Shown: positions 37,890-46,435 of the stretch, one piece after another
How positions within the stretch are numbered: position 1 is the stretch's first letter
How the letters are laid out: every line of letters begins with the position of its first letter
Assembly: GCA_030694965.1 (NCBI GenBank)
Contig: JAUYTZ010000018.1
Coordinates: 145,559 to 209,558, forward strand
Direction of reading: 5' to 3'
Length of the DNA stretch: 64,000 nucleotides
DNA from: Candidatus Paracaedibacteraceae bacterium
GTDB lineage: Bacteria; Pseudomonadota; Alphaproteobacteria; Paracaedibacterales; CAIOTO01
Notes under the pieces: generated by a model
Seen by the model: the letters and a program-made list of their open reading frames with translations, nothing else
Database searches by the model: none
What the model was told of the DNA's origin: nothing
Position numbers and translations under genes: made by a program

Positions 37890-39011
37890 ATGATGCCTTA
37901 TTCTTTTTTAAAAACATTTTTTCTTACATCATTTTTTTTGTGCAGCAATGCAACTGCATACAGTTTAAAGGAACCTATTCAAAAGCTTGAAAAGCACGTT
38001 GAAAAATTAATTAAATCGAGAAGAATACCAGGATGTGCAATTGCTGTTGTTGATCATGATAAAATTGTGTACATGAAAGCATTTGGCGTCAAAAAGCTAG
38101 GTAAGGGAAAAATAATACAGCCTGTCGATTTGGATACTGTTTTTCAGCTAGGATCCATTTCAAAGCCAATCACATCAACTCTTATTGCAATTTTACAAAA
38201 ACAAGGTAAATTTAACATAGACCATGCTGTGCGTCCGCTTTTGCCATGGGTGCACGCACATATGACGGCGCGGCATTTGCTTAGTCATTCAAGCGGTTAT
38301 AGTAGAGCAGGGTGGAACAATAAAATTGAAAGTAATACGCCACGCGTTAATTTATTGAATGATTTATCTGTGCATCCAAAATGTACACCAGGTTCAACAT
38401 TTGATTACCATAATTTAGCATTTAGTTTAATAGAAGATATTCTAAAACATACATACAAAGCATCGCTTGGTCAATTATTACAGTATTATTTGTTTAATCC
38501 AATGGGAATGAAGAACGCAAGCTGTGGTTATCAGCCCTTTGAACGCAGTGCGAACAAAGCATGGCCGCACATTCTTACAAAAAATGGAACACTGATGCCT
38601 AGCATCAAAGCATCACAATTTTATCACTTTCATGTACCATCTGCTGGCGGCATTAATGCAAGTGTGCGTGATATGGCGAATTTTCTTCTTTTGCAAATTA
38701 ATGGATTCTCACACTTAGTTACAAAGGAAGAACTTGCTGCATTTCATGCTCCCATTATGCCCACAAAAGATACAATGTCTTGGTTTAAAGTAGAAGCTTC
38801 TGGAGCAGAACTTAAAACGTGGTATGGTCTTGGGTGGCGTATTTTAGATATCGGCAAAAAGCGAATTGTATTTCATGGAGGGTGGTTAAAAGGGTTTAAG
38901 AATTTCTTAGCATTTAGCCCTGCTCGCAAAGTTGGAATTATTATCTTGCACAATAGTGAAAGCGGCTTTTCGAAAAAAACCGCTATTCGATTTTTAAAAG
39001 AAGTAAGTTAA
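37890..39011 (+). CDS. Exported serine hydrolase, class C beta-lactamase/DD-peptidase fold
   Basis: A 373-residue protein with an N-terminal signal peptide (FFLTSFFLCSNATA). The SxxK motif is SISK (residues 89-92) in FQLGSISKPITSTL, the YxN motif is in FDYHNLAFSLIED, and HGG in IVFHGGWLKGF replaces KTG. These are the active-site motifs of class C-type serine hydrolases, which include AmpC, esterases and low-molecular-weight penicillin-binding proteins. HGG is common in the esterase/PBP4* branch, so an envelope esterase or peptidase is more likely than a true beta-lactamase. Convergent with mlaA, three bases apart. Confidence 0.85.
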   Translation: MMPYSFLKTFFLTSFFLCSNATAYSLKEPIQKLEKHVEKLIKSRRIPGCAIAVVDHDKIVYMKAFGVKKLGKGKIIQPVDLDTVFQLGSISKPITSTLIAILQKQGKFNIDHAVRPLLPWVHAHMTARHLLSHSSGYSRAGWNNKIESNTPRVNLLNDLSVHPKCTPGSTFDYHNLAFSLIEDILKHTYKASLGQLLQYYLFNPMGMKNASCGYQPFERSANKAWPHILTKNGTLMPSIKASQFYHFHVPSAGGINASVRDMANFLLLQINGFSHLVTKEELAAFHAPIMPTKDTMSWFKVEASGAELKTWYGLGWRILDIGKKRIVFHGGWLKGFKNFLAFSPARKVGIIILHNSESGFSKKTAIRFLKEVS

Positions 39012-39014
39012 GCG

Positions 39015-39890
39015 TCAAGTTGGCTTGTCTTCTCTTTTTTGTGATTCAGCTTTTCGTTCTTTAATCTTTTTTGTGATGGCTTCTTGCTTTTGGAAAAAGA
39101 TACTGCGCATGCCTACATAGAAATCACTGGATGTATTTTCAAGGTCTCGAAGGCCAATAAGTACTTGGCGTCTACGATCAACAGCATCAAATCCATAAAG
39201 TGCTTTTAAGTATATCATTTGCTGTCTGTGGCGGTTATGTCCGCGATGTTTGTTGTGTACATAGTAGTACAATGGATCCATGTAAGCTTCACCAAGTTTT
39301 CCTGTGGCATCACGTAGTGAAGAAGGCCCTAATATAGGTAGAACAATATAAGGACCAGTGCCCATGCCCCATGTAGCAAATGTTTCATTAAGTGATGTTG
39401 GTTCTTTTGGTAACCCCATGCCACTTGCTGCATCCATAGTGCCTAAAAGTCCAATTGTTGTATTAATAACAAAACGAAAAATTGTTTTTATAGCATGTGC
39501 ACCTTCACCTTGAAGGGTATGATTTATAGCTTCTACAGGTGAAAAAGCATTATCAATCAGGTTCCTAACGGCAGTTTTTCCTGTTGAGTGAATGGTCGTG
39601 TCGTAGATAGTTGCAATTGGCTTAAAAATAAGCCCGTCAATGACTTTATTAAAGCCAAAAACGACACGATTTAAATTTTCTAGTGGGTCGGGTTCATCCA
39701 TTGATGAGTCTTCATCAAACCCATCTTCTGTCAAAGCCTCGTCTATAAAACCAGATGTCTTTGAGTTAATTATTTTTTTTTCTGTTTTTACATGGTCCCC
39801 AGCTGCCACTTGATTAAGTGAAACATTTATTATTAGGAGTGTAAAAAGTATAAAGCTGCGTTTGAAGAATGGTAGTTGGCGTGCGCACAT
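39015..39890 (-). CDS. mlaA: MlaA (VacJ) family phospholipid-transport protein
   Basis: A 291-residue protein with the MlaA domain: DPLENLNRVVFGFNKVID, INHTLQGEGAHAIKTIFRFV, and ETFATWGMGTGPYIVLPILG with GPSSLRDATG. MlaA sits in the outer membrane with porins and removes phospholipids from the outer leaflet. A signal peptide is present (FILFTLLIINVSLNQVAAGD), but no lipobox cysteine is seen at the expected cleavage site, unlike E. coli MlaA. The rest of the Mla system is not in this window. An AAGGA motif precedes the start. Confidence 0.9.
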   Translation of the reverse strand: MCARQLPFFKRSFILFTLLIINVSLNQVAAGDHVKTEKKIINSKTSGFIDEALTEDGFDEDSSMDEPDPLENLNRVVFGFNKVIDGLIFKPIATIYDTTIHSTGKTAVRNLIDNAFSPVEAINHTLQGEGAHAIKTIFRFVINTTIGLLGTMDAASGMGLPKEPTSLNETFATWGMGTGPYIVLPILGPSSLRDATGKLGEAYMDPLYYYVHNKHRGHNRHRQQMIYLKALYGFDAVDRRRQVLIGLRDLENTSSDFYVGMRSIFFQKQEAITKKIKERKAESQKREDKPT

Positions 39891-40244
39891 AGATAAGGAA
39901 TCCTTTTGTATTTCTTAAATAGTACAAGACTGATCCCAAAAAAAAAAGGCTATTTTGTTTAAAATGTTTCAAATTGCATAAATTATTTTTCGTTATAAAA
40001 GTAAATTAGAAGATAATTTATTTTTTTCTGTTTGTGAGACCATTAGTGGGAGAGGGCGTTATATTTTTTATTATATTGATTTATTATTTTATTTTGTAAA
40101 TATAAGATTTAATTTTTTAAAAATTATTACAGAATATTTTGAAAAATAAGCAATGTTTCTGTTTACTTACTATTAATGATGTTTATGGTACTTTTAAAAT
40201 AGGGATATCATTATTTTGATCTCTTTATTTTAAGAGGAACGCTT
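39891..40244. other. AT-rich divergent intergenic region
   Basis: 354 bases between the divergent mlaA and the secreted hydrolase gene. It is strongly AT-rich, especially 40060-40150, and should hold both promoters. The end shows an AGAGGAA ribosome-binding site eight bases before the hydrolase ATG. I see no ORF, tRNA or recognisable ncRNA. Confidence 0.6.
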
Positions 40245-41375
40245 ATGAGTATTTTTTCTTATAGAATGACAATGCTTTTACTGTTTGTAAAATTCTCTTT
40301 TGCACTGGAAGGTACGTTTTTTGAGTCCCACGGAGCAAATTTAAGCGAAAACGAGAATTTTCATTATTTGGTGATCCCTGGCATAACGGGTAAGGGCGGC
40401 GAGCATATTGTTGATTCAAAAATAATCAACCCTTTTTCTGAAGATCATGTGAAGCGCATTTCAACGCCAACAGAGCCGTGGCCTTTTAATTTTAGTTCAA
40501 CGGCTGACTTCGGACAAAAGGGTTGCCAGGAGCCTCTTATAACAGCAATTAAGGATCATTTCAAAAACTATCCCAAAACAAAGATTAATATTCATGCCTC
40601 ATCTCAAGGGACTGCAACTACGCTCAATACACTCGCAAGGCTTGCTGAAGAAGATAAAGGTAAAAACGAAAGTGATAAAATTATCCCTAAAATCGGCGCA
40701 ATTATTCTTGAATCTGCAATGATATCTGGCAATAGCGCTATTTACCACACCGTAACAAATACATTTCGTTTTGGTTTTATTCCTTATGGTAAAATTATTG
40801 GTGCATTACCTTATTCGCGTATGCTGATTTCAAATTTATCAAAATCAACATTTCCGAATTATAGTCCAAATGGCTTGCAAACCATCGATATTTTATCAAA
40901 AATTCCGACAAGTATACCAATCATCATAATTCATTCTAAAAAGGATCTTATACTTCCTTATGACGGAGCTATTGGTATTTATAAAAAACTCAAAGATCTT
41001 GGAAATGAGAATGTCTATTTACTAAGCAGTGATCGAAAGCTGCATATTGATTTACTAATTAACATTGTTCAAAAATCAGAAATCGGAGATCCTTATCTTA
41101 TTATTAATAATGAAGTTGATAGAAACATCTATTACATAAATGAAATATTTAAAAAACATAATCTTCCCTATCATCCAAAGATATTGGAAACAAAAAACCC
41201 TTTACTTCAAAATCTTTCACTTAAAGATGTTCAGCCAGATTTTACTATGGACCATTATGAAAAATATGAGCGTCTTGAATCACAAATTCGCCAAATTCAG
41301 CCATATATAAACGCTTCTTTGTCTAATCTCATTCCTCTTGCTATGTTTTTTTTCGCAAAAATATTTTATGGATAA
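40245..41375 (+). CDS. Secreted alpha/beta hydrolase-like protein
   Basis: A 376-residue protein with a signal peptide (MTMLLLFVKFSFA). An alpha/beta hydrolase fold is suggested by YLVIPGITGKGG (oxyanion region), the elbow NIHASSQGT (nucleophile Ser120 in A-x-S-x-G rather than G-x-S-x-G), an acid in HSKKDLILP and a histidine in RKLHIDLL. The C-terminal 20 residues are hydrophobic (NLIPLAMFFFAKIFYG) and could anchor the protein in a membrane. Family placement is by motif only; a lipase or esterase acting outside the cytoplasm is the best guess. No operon partners. Confidence 0.65.
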   Translation: MSIFSYRMTMLLLFVKFSFALEGTFFESHGANLSENENFHYLVIPGITGKGGEHIVDSKIINPFSEDHVKRISTPTEPWPFNFSSTADFGQKGCQEPLITAIKDHFKNYPKTKINIHASSQGTATTLNTLARLAEEDKGKNESDKIIPKIGAIILESAMISGNSAIYHTVTNTFRFGFIPYGKIIGALPYSRMLISNLSKSTFPNYSPNGLQTIDILSKIPTSIPIIIIHSKKDLILPYDGAIGIYKKLKDLGNENVYLLSSDRKLHIDLLINIVQKSEIGDPYLIINNEVDRNIYYINEIFKKHNLPYHPKILETKNPLLQNLSLKDVQPDFTMDHYEKYERLESQIRQIQPYINASLSNLIPLAMFFFAKIFYG

Positions 41376-41583
41376 AAACACATGGAAACAAAAAGATAAT
41401 AGCTTCTGTGTCATTTTTGCAGAATCTTCATAACACTTAAAAAATATCTTGTGACAAATTTAGTGCAAAACGATGTTGAAGGTGCTATATTTTTGATTGT
41501 GTATCAGTATTCACTTGAAACACACATTTTTTAGGTATGCATAAGCATAAATAGTAACATTTTATTTTAATCGAATAGGCAAG

Positions 41584-42189
41584 ATGGACTACACATTGCT
41601 TACAAAAACAGCATCGCCAACGATCAGCTTTATGCCTCCAAAGACAATTGTTCTTGTGGGTCTGATGGGGTGCGGAAAAACAAGTATCGGGAAACGCCTT
41701 GCAAAAAGGCTTGAACTTCCTTTTAATGACTCAGACCATGCCGTAGAAGACGCAGCGGGTTGCCCAATCAAAGATATTTATAGTATCTATGGTGAAGAAG
41801 CTTTCCTTAGTGGAGAGCAGCGTGTAATCGCGCGATTATTGGAGCAACCAACACATATTTTAGCGACAGGTGGCACTTCATTTGCGAATGAGCCAACACG
41901 CGAACTTATTAAAAACAGTGCTATTTCTGTGTGGCTTAATGCAGATCTTGAAACATTGGTTGCTCGCGTATCACGCCGTAATGATCGTCCTCTTCTTGCA
42001 AACGGTAATCAACGCGAAGTGCTTGAGCAGATGATAGAAGAACGCTACCCACTTTATCAGCAAGCAGACATTCATGTGCAAACATTGGATGAGCCAACGA
42101 ATATAACTGTTGACCGCGTTATTCAAGCAATGACGGATTACATTCGTGAAAAATACCCGTCCTACTACGTGTTAAAATCTGTATTATAG
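41584..42189 (+). CDS. aroK: Shikimate kinase
   Basis: A 201-residue P-loop kinase with VLVGLMGCGKTSIGKRLA (Walker A at 26-34), FNDSDHAVEDAAGCPIKDIY (substrate-binding DxD), ILATGG and the lid arginines in RVSRRNDRPLL. It phosphorylates shikimate in the chorismate pathway. In most alphaproteobacteria aroK is followed by aroB; here a gene-poor stretch with a palindromic repeat follows, so aroB must be elsewhere or lost. Starts at ATG with an AGG upstream; an internal ATG at residue 17 is an alternative. Confidence 0.93.
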   Translation: MDYTLLTKTASPTISFMPPKTIVLVGLMGCGKTSIGKRLAKRLELPFNDSDHAVEDAAGCPIKDIYSIYGEEAFLSGEQRVIARLLEQPTHILATGGTSFANEPTRELIKNSAISVWLNADLETLVARVSRRNDRPLLANGNQREVLEQMIEERYPLYQQADIHVQTLDEPTNITVDRVIQAMTDYIREKYPSYYVLKSVL

Positions 42190-42310
42190 TTTTTTAGGTA
42201 CGTTAATTTATTACTTTTTTAAGCAGTTATTTTTAGTATCCTTCTTTTGCTTGCCTTTTGTCTTGTTTGATTCTAATAAAATTAACGTCATTTATTTTTT
42301 AGTTTTTGTT

Positions 42311-42330
42311 ATTCTCGCCTGCGCGGGAAT
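42311..42330. repeat. Short palindromic intergenic repeat
   Basis: ATTCTCGC-CTGC-GCGGGAAT forms an 8-bp stem with one G-U pair, followed by AACAG. It resembles the widespread intergenic ATTCCCGC...GCGGGAATGACA type element of alphaproteobacteria (recalled, not searched). A second small inverted repeat, GTTGTG-CA-CACAAC, follows at 42335-42348. Confidence 0.6.
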
Positions 42331-42393
42331 AACAGTTGTGCACACAACGCTTAAACAGCAGTCAAGCTACTTTAAAAATAGTTTTTAAACTCA

Positions 42394-42900
42394 TTAGCCA
42401 AAATGGTGCGCTTTTTCAAAAATCCATTCTTTCCAACTTTTTAGCTGTCTTAAATTTTGATCAACGGCAGCCATAGTGTTGCTTTGGTCGGCTGTTTCGT
42501 CAGCAAACCAAACGCTGAGCCAGCAATTAAAATATAAGGCGTATGCATGCATACGTGCATTACTTGCGATATTATCCTCATCTAAACCAATAGCCATAAA
42601 CATCCGCATGAAAAATCCGCGTGCGGCAGGGATGAAATCTTTTAGGATACATGGCGATAATATAATTTCATTGTATAGCTTCCTTAAGATTTTTTTATCA
42701 TCTGCCATTGTGTCAAATATGATCAGAGTTGCTTCTAGTAATCGATCGTGAATTGGAAAAACACTTTGCAAGATGCTAAAACTATGGCGACTTTGACTTT
42801 CAATGTAATAAACATATGCTAACAGCGTTTCGTTGGGATCTTCCCCAAGCCCTTTGATTCCCGATTGTTCAATCTTTTCATGGTCCAATGGATTTTTCAT
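42394..42900 (-). CDS. COQ9/TetR-like C-terminal domain protein without the DNA-binding domain
   Basis: The last ~110 residues (IHDRLLEATLIIFDTM to NTMAAVDQNLRQLKSW) follow the pattern of the ligand-binding domain shared by COQ9 and a group of alphaproteobacterial TetR-type proteins, whose typical end reads TMAALDRALRRAE. The N-terminal helix-turn-helix of a TetR repressor is not present; about 55 unrelated residues precede the domain. COQ9 binds lipids and assists ubiquinone synthesis, so this may be a lipid-binding protein rather than a repressor. The ATG at 42900 has a good GGAG site; the track's TTG at 42921 does not. Divergent from gapR. Confidence 0.55.
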   Translation of the reverse strand: MKNPLDHEKIEQSGIKGLGEDPNETLLAYVYYIESQSRHSFSILQSVFPIHDRLLEATLIIFDTMADDKKILRKLYNEIILSPCILKDFIPAARGFFMRMFMAIGLDEDNIASNARMHAYALYFNCWLSVWFADETADQSNTMAAVDQNLRQLKSWKEWIFEKAHHFG

Positions 42901-43100
42901 GGTGCGCTCCAGTCTTTTCAATACTTTTTACGGCATGCTTCTGGTGCTAGTATACTCTTTTAATTTCATTTCAAGTGATGTTTTTTCTAAAAAAATACAT
43001 GCAAATTAAAGGTAAAAAAGCATGAAAAGAAAATGCTATTTGCATTTTTCATCAAAGATTTGTATCGTCGATAAATAGAAAACAAAAAAAGAAGTAACCC

Positions 43101-43349
43101 ATGGAAAACGTAGTTATAGGTGGCGTTTCAGGCGCAGAATTAAGGCAGTTTATTGAACGCATCGAAAATCTTGAACAAGAAAAAGCTGAGCTTGCTGAAC
43201 AAGTTAGGGACGTAATGGCTGAAGCAAAAGCAGAAGGTTTTGATGTGAAAATTTTACGACAATTAATTCGTATGCGAAAAATGAAAAAAGAAGAGCTCGC
43301 AGAACAAGAAGAATTATTAGAACTTTATAGACGCGCACTTGGTGAGTAA
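43101..43349 (+). CDS. gapR: GapR family (DUF2312) nucleoid-associated protein
   Basis: An 82-residue protein matching DUF2312: the helical ELRQFIERIENLEQEKAELA, DVMAEAKAEGFDVKILRQLI and RMRKMKKEELAEQEELL. In Caulobacter, GapR binds AT-rich overtwisted DNA ahead of replication forks and stimulates type II topoisomerases. Typical full length. The pseudopilin-like gene follows three bases later. Confidence 0.93.
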   Translation: MENVVIGGVSGAELRQFIERIENLEQEKAELAEQVRDVMAEAKAEGFDVKILRQLIRMRKMKKEELAEQEELLELYRRALGE

Positions 43350-43352
43350 GCA

Positions 43353-44123
43353 TTGAACGCAAAAACGTATTGTATATTCAAAAAAACAGTAAAAGCGTTT
43401 AGCTTGCTAGAAATGGCGTTAGTTCTGTCTATTATCGGGATTATTTCAGCTTACGCTATTCCAGTTCTTTTGCAAACTCGTGTGGTTGCACGTTGGAAAG
43501 AAACGGATGCAAAAATAGAGGCTTTAAGTTATGCACTTGCTGGGTACGTGCAGCTTAATAAGCGATTGCCATACCCAGCAAATCCTGCGGCAAGTGGTGT
43601 ACAAGAAGGTATTCAAGTTGATAGGTTGATAACAGGTATTATTCCATATCGAACTCTTGGTTTGCAGGAAAGCGATGCAAAGGACGGATTTCATCATTGG
43701 ATCAGTTACTCTGCTGCGCCTGCTTTAACAAGCGACATCCCAGATCAATATCCTAATAGACGTGCTGTTTCGGCATCTTCTTTGCAAGGCGCAGATAATC
43801 AGTTTTGTCTGAGGCCTCCTCTTTCAGCGCAGTTAAGTGTTAAAAATCAGCAAGGCATTTCTATGTTTGATTCAAGGCAATCTATTGAATCATCTGTTGA
43901 TATGATAGCATTTGTTTTAGTAAGTCATGGTCCTTCTGGTGGAGGAGCTTTTTGTGAGTCAGGTCAACGTCGAACAGCGGTGGGAGATAAACAAGCTAAC
44001 ACAAATGGGATCAACTTTATCGATCGACCTATATGTAAAGAATTTGATGATCGAATTCGCTGGGTTTCGCGTAACAATCTTATGACAATGTATGCAAAGC
44101 AACCTTGTAAAACAGTAAAATGA
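43353..44123 (+). CDS. Type IV pilin/pseudopilin-like protein
   Basis: A 256-residue protein with a class III prepilin leader: AFSLLEMALVLSIIGIISAY, where cleavage before Phe leaves the conserved Glu at position 5 of the mature protein. Ala occupies the -1 position instead of Gly. The rest is a globular head with several cysteines. It begins at TTG, overlapping the region just after gapR. No pilus or type II secretion genes are in the window, so it may be an isolated minor pilin or depend on genes elsewhere. Confidence 0.78.
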   Translation: MNAKTYCIFKKTVKAFSLLEMALVLSIIGIISAYAIPVLLQTRVVARWKETDAKIEALSYALAGYVQLNKRLPYPANPAASGVQEGIQVDRLITGIIPYRTLGLQESDAKDGFHHWISYSAAPALTSDIPDQYPNRRAVSASSLQGADNQFCLRPPLSAQLSVKNQQGISMFDSRQSIESSVDMIAFVLVSHGPSGGGAFCESGQRRTAVGDKQANTNGINFIDRPICKEFDDRIRWVSRNNLMTMYAKQPCKTVK

Positions 44124-44369
44124 TTTTTTAGAAAAGATTATTTACTTCTAGTTTATCTTCCATTTTTTTTCTTAGAAATTTGTTGGCCACACTATTGTTA
44201 GCAGCTACTTTGTCAAAATGCTGCTGCTTAAATGTTTTTTAAAGATATTTAAAGTAATATTTCATTAAGAGGGCAGCGAAGGATTACCATATTTTAATTT
44301 CTTTTGACGTGAGCAAGAGAATATCGTTTCTTAATAAAATGTAACACTCTCTAACAACGCACTAAATAT

Positions 44370-46217
44370 TTATTCGACGGTAACTGATTTTGCTAAATTC
44401 CTTGGCTGATCGACATCCGTACCTTTCATATGAGCTGTATAATATGCGAGTAGTTGAATGGGCAGGGTAAATAAAATGGGTGCTGTCAAAATGTTTGATT
44501 CAGGCAATGTTACAATTTCAAGACACTTCATCGTTTTTGTCTGTTCTATAATTTGCTTGGTTCCCTTTTCATCTGAAAAAATAATAACTTTTGCACCACG
44601 CGCTAATACTTCTTGCACATTTGATAATGTTTTTTCAAACCATTCATCATGAGGCGCCAAAACAATTACTGGCATTTTAGGATCGATCAATGCAATAGGG
44701 CCATGTTTAAGTTCACCTGCTGGGTACCCTTCGGCATGAATGTAGGAAATTTCTTTAAGTTTTAGCGCGCCTTCAAGTGCGATTGGAAAATTAACACCGC
44801 GTCCTAAATATAAAGCATGATGCACTTGGCATAAGTGTGTTGCCAACTGATGATAAATTCCATCGTTACGCAGCAATTCGCTGATACAACCTGGAAGTTT
44901 TGCGAATGATTGAAAATATTGTGTCCACTCGGTTTCAGAAATTGTGCACCGTTCTTTTGCAAATTTCAAACAGATGGCTGCCAGCACAACAAGTTGCGCT
45001 GTGAATGCTTTCGTGCTTGCTACGCCAATTTCAGGTCCTGCCATTGTGTGAATGACAAAATCTGACGCACGCGCGATAGAACTTTCAGAAACGTTTACAA
45101 TAGATAGGCATGTTTCATTATTTTGTTTCACAAGGGTTAAAGCCGCCATTGTATCAATGGTTTCGCCTGATTGAGTGATAAATAAATTTAATGTTTGCCC
45201 GTCAAAAACAGGTGTGCGATATCTAAATTCAGATGCAATTTCAACGTCTACATGGATGTGTGCTAATTTTTCAAACCAATATTTTGCAACCATTCCTGCA
45301 TAATAAGAGGTGCCACACGCAATAATGCGAATCTTGGAAAAAGGTTTGTTCAGAGCAAGTAATGGGCTATGAAAAGATTCATCTTCGATTGAGATGAGTG
45401 ATTGCAAAGTATCGCTAATTGTTAATGGTTGTTCAAATATTTCTTTAAGCATGTAGTGCGTAAATGCACCTTTGCTAATAGCATCTACTGTAATGTTTGT
45501 TTGTCTTAGTGGCCGTTGTACAATTTCACCATCAGCATCTGAAATGATGATTTCTGGTGTGGTGTCATTTAATGTTAATGTGGCAATATCACCTTCTTCA
45601 AGATAGCAAAGTGTTTTAACCCATGATGCAAGGGCAATTGCATCTGATCCAATGAATAATTCAGATTCCGTCATCCCTAAAACAAGTGGACTGCCCCGTC
45701 TTGCTGCGATTAACATATTATCATGATTTTTAAAAAGAAACGCTAAAGCAAATGCGCCTTTGATTTGTGAAAGTGCTTTTTGGACTGCTTTAAATGGAGT
45801 TAAGCCTTCTTGCATGTGAAATGTCACAATATGCATGACAACTTCAGTATCTGTATCGCTGGTAAAAACAGCGCCACGTTTGATGAGATTTTCTTTAAGT
45901 GATGCAAAATTTTCAATAATACCATTATGTACAACGGCAACTGTCTCATTTGCCATGGGATGGGCGTTGCTTTTTGTAACACCACCATGGGTTGCCCAAC
46001 GTGTGTGCCCAATGCCAATATGACCTTCAAGTGGATGATCGTTTACAACATCAATAAGCTTTTCAAGTTTGCCCTCTGCACGGCGTCTATCAATGCCACC
46101 ATCTGTAATCGTTGCAATACCAGCTGAATCATAGCCGCGATACTCAAGGCGCTTAAGTCCTTCGAGTAATCGAATGCTTACGTTTGATTGACTGATAATT
46201 CCAATGATGCCACACAT
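44370..46217 (-). CDS. glmS: Glutamine--fructose-6-phosphate aminotransferase (isomerizing)
   Basis: A 615-residue GlmS. The N-terminal class II glutaminase domain starts MCGIIGIIS with the catalytic Cys exposed after Met removal, and includes GHTRWATHGG and VVHNGIIENF. Two SIS domains follow (IACGTSYYAGMV, then SQSGETIDTM, and LGRGVNFPIALEGALKLKE), ending in PRNLAKSVTVE. It makes glucosamine-6-phosphate for peptidoglycan and LPS. Divergent from mutS. No glmS ribozyme is seen, as expected outside Firmicutes. Confidence 0.97.
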   Translation of the reverse strand: MCGIIGIISQSNVSIRLLEGLKRLEYRGYDSAGIATITDGGIDRRRAEGKLEKLIDVVNDHPLEGHIGIGHTRWATHGGVTKSNAHPMANETVAVVHNGIIENFASLKENLIKRGAVFTSDTDTEVVMHIVTFHMQEGLTPFKAVQKALSQIKGAFALAFLFKNHDNMLIAARRGSPLVLGMTESELFIGSDAIALASWVKTLCYLEEGDIATLTLNDTTPEIIISDADGEIVQRPLRQTNITVDAISKGAFTHYMLKEIFEQPLTISDTLQSLISIEDESFHSPLLALNKPFSKIRIIACGTSYYAGMVAKYWFEKLAHIHVDVEIASEFRYRTPVFDGQTLNLFITQSGETIDTMAALTLVKQNNETCLSIVNVSESSIARASDFVIHTMAGPEIGVASTKAFTAQLVVLAAICLKFAKERCTISETEWTQYFQSFAKLPGCISELLRNDGIYHQLATHLCQVHHALYLGRGVNFPIALEGALKLKEISYIHAEGYPAGELKHGPIALIDPKMPVIVLAPHDEWFEKTLSNVQEVLARGAKVIIFSDEKGTKQIIEQTKTMKCLEIVTLPESNILTAPILFTLPIQLLAYYTAHMKGTDVDQPRNLAKSVTVE

Positions 46218-46435
46218 AAAGTTTCTCTTTTTTATTAATTGAATTTAAAAATTAACATAGCCTAAAAATGAAGAGTTGTGTGTGACAAAATATGACAATC
46301 AGCTTTAAAAGTGTGTTGATACCGCGTGATTAATCCATTTTAATTATGTATGATGTTCTAATACTATCAAAAAATAATAATGTGGTTTTTTCTATGGCAT
46401 CTGGTACTTTTACTCAAAATTCTAATCAGGGTTCG

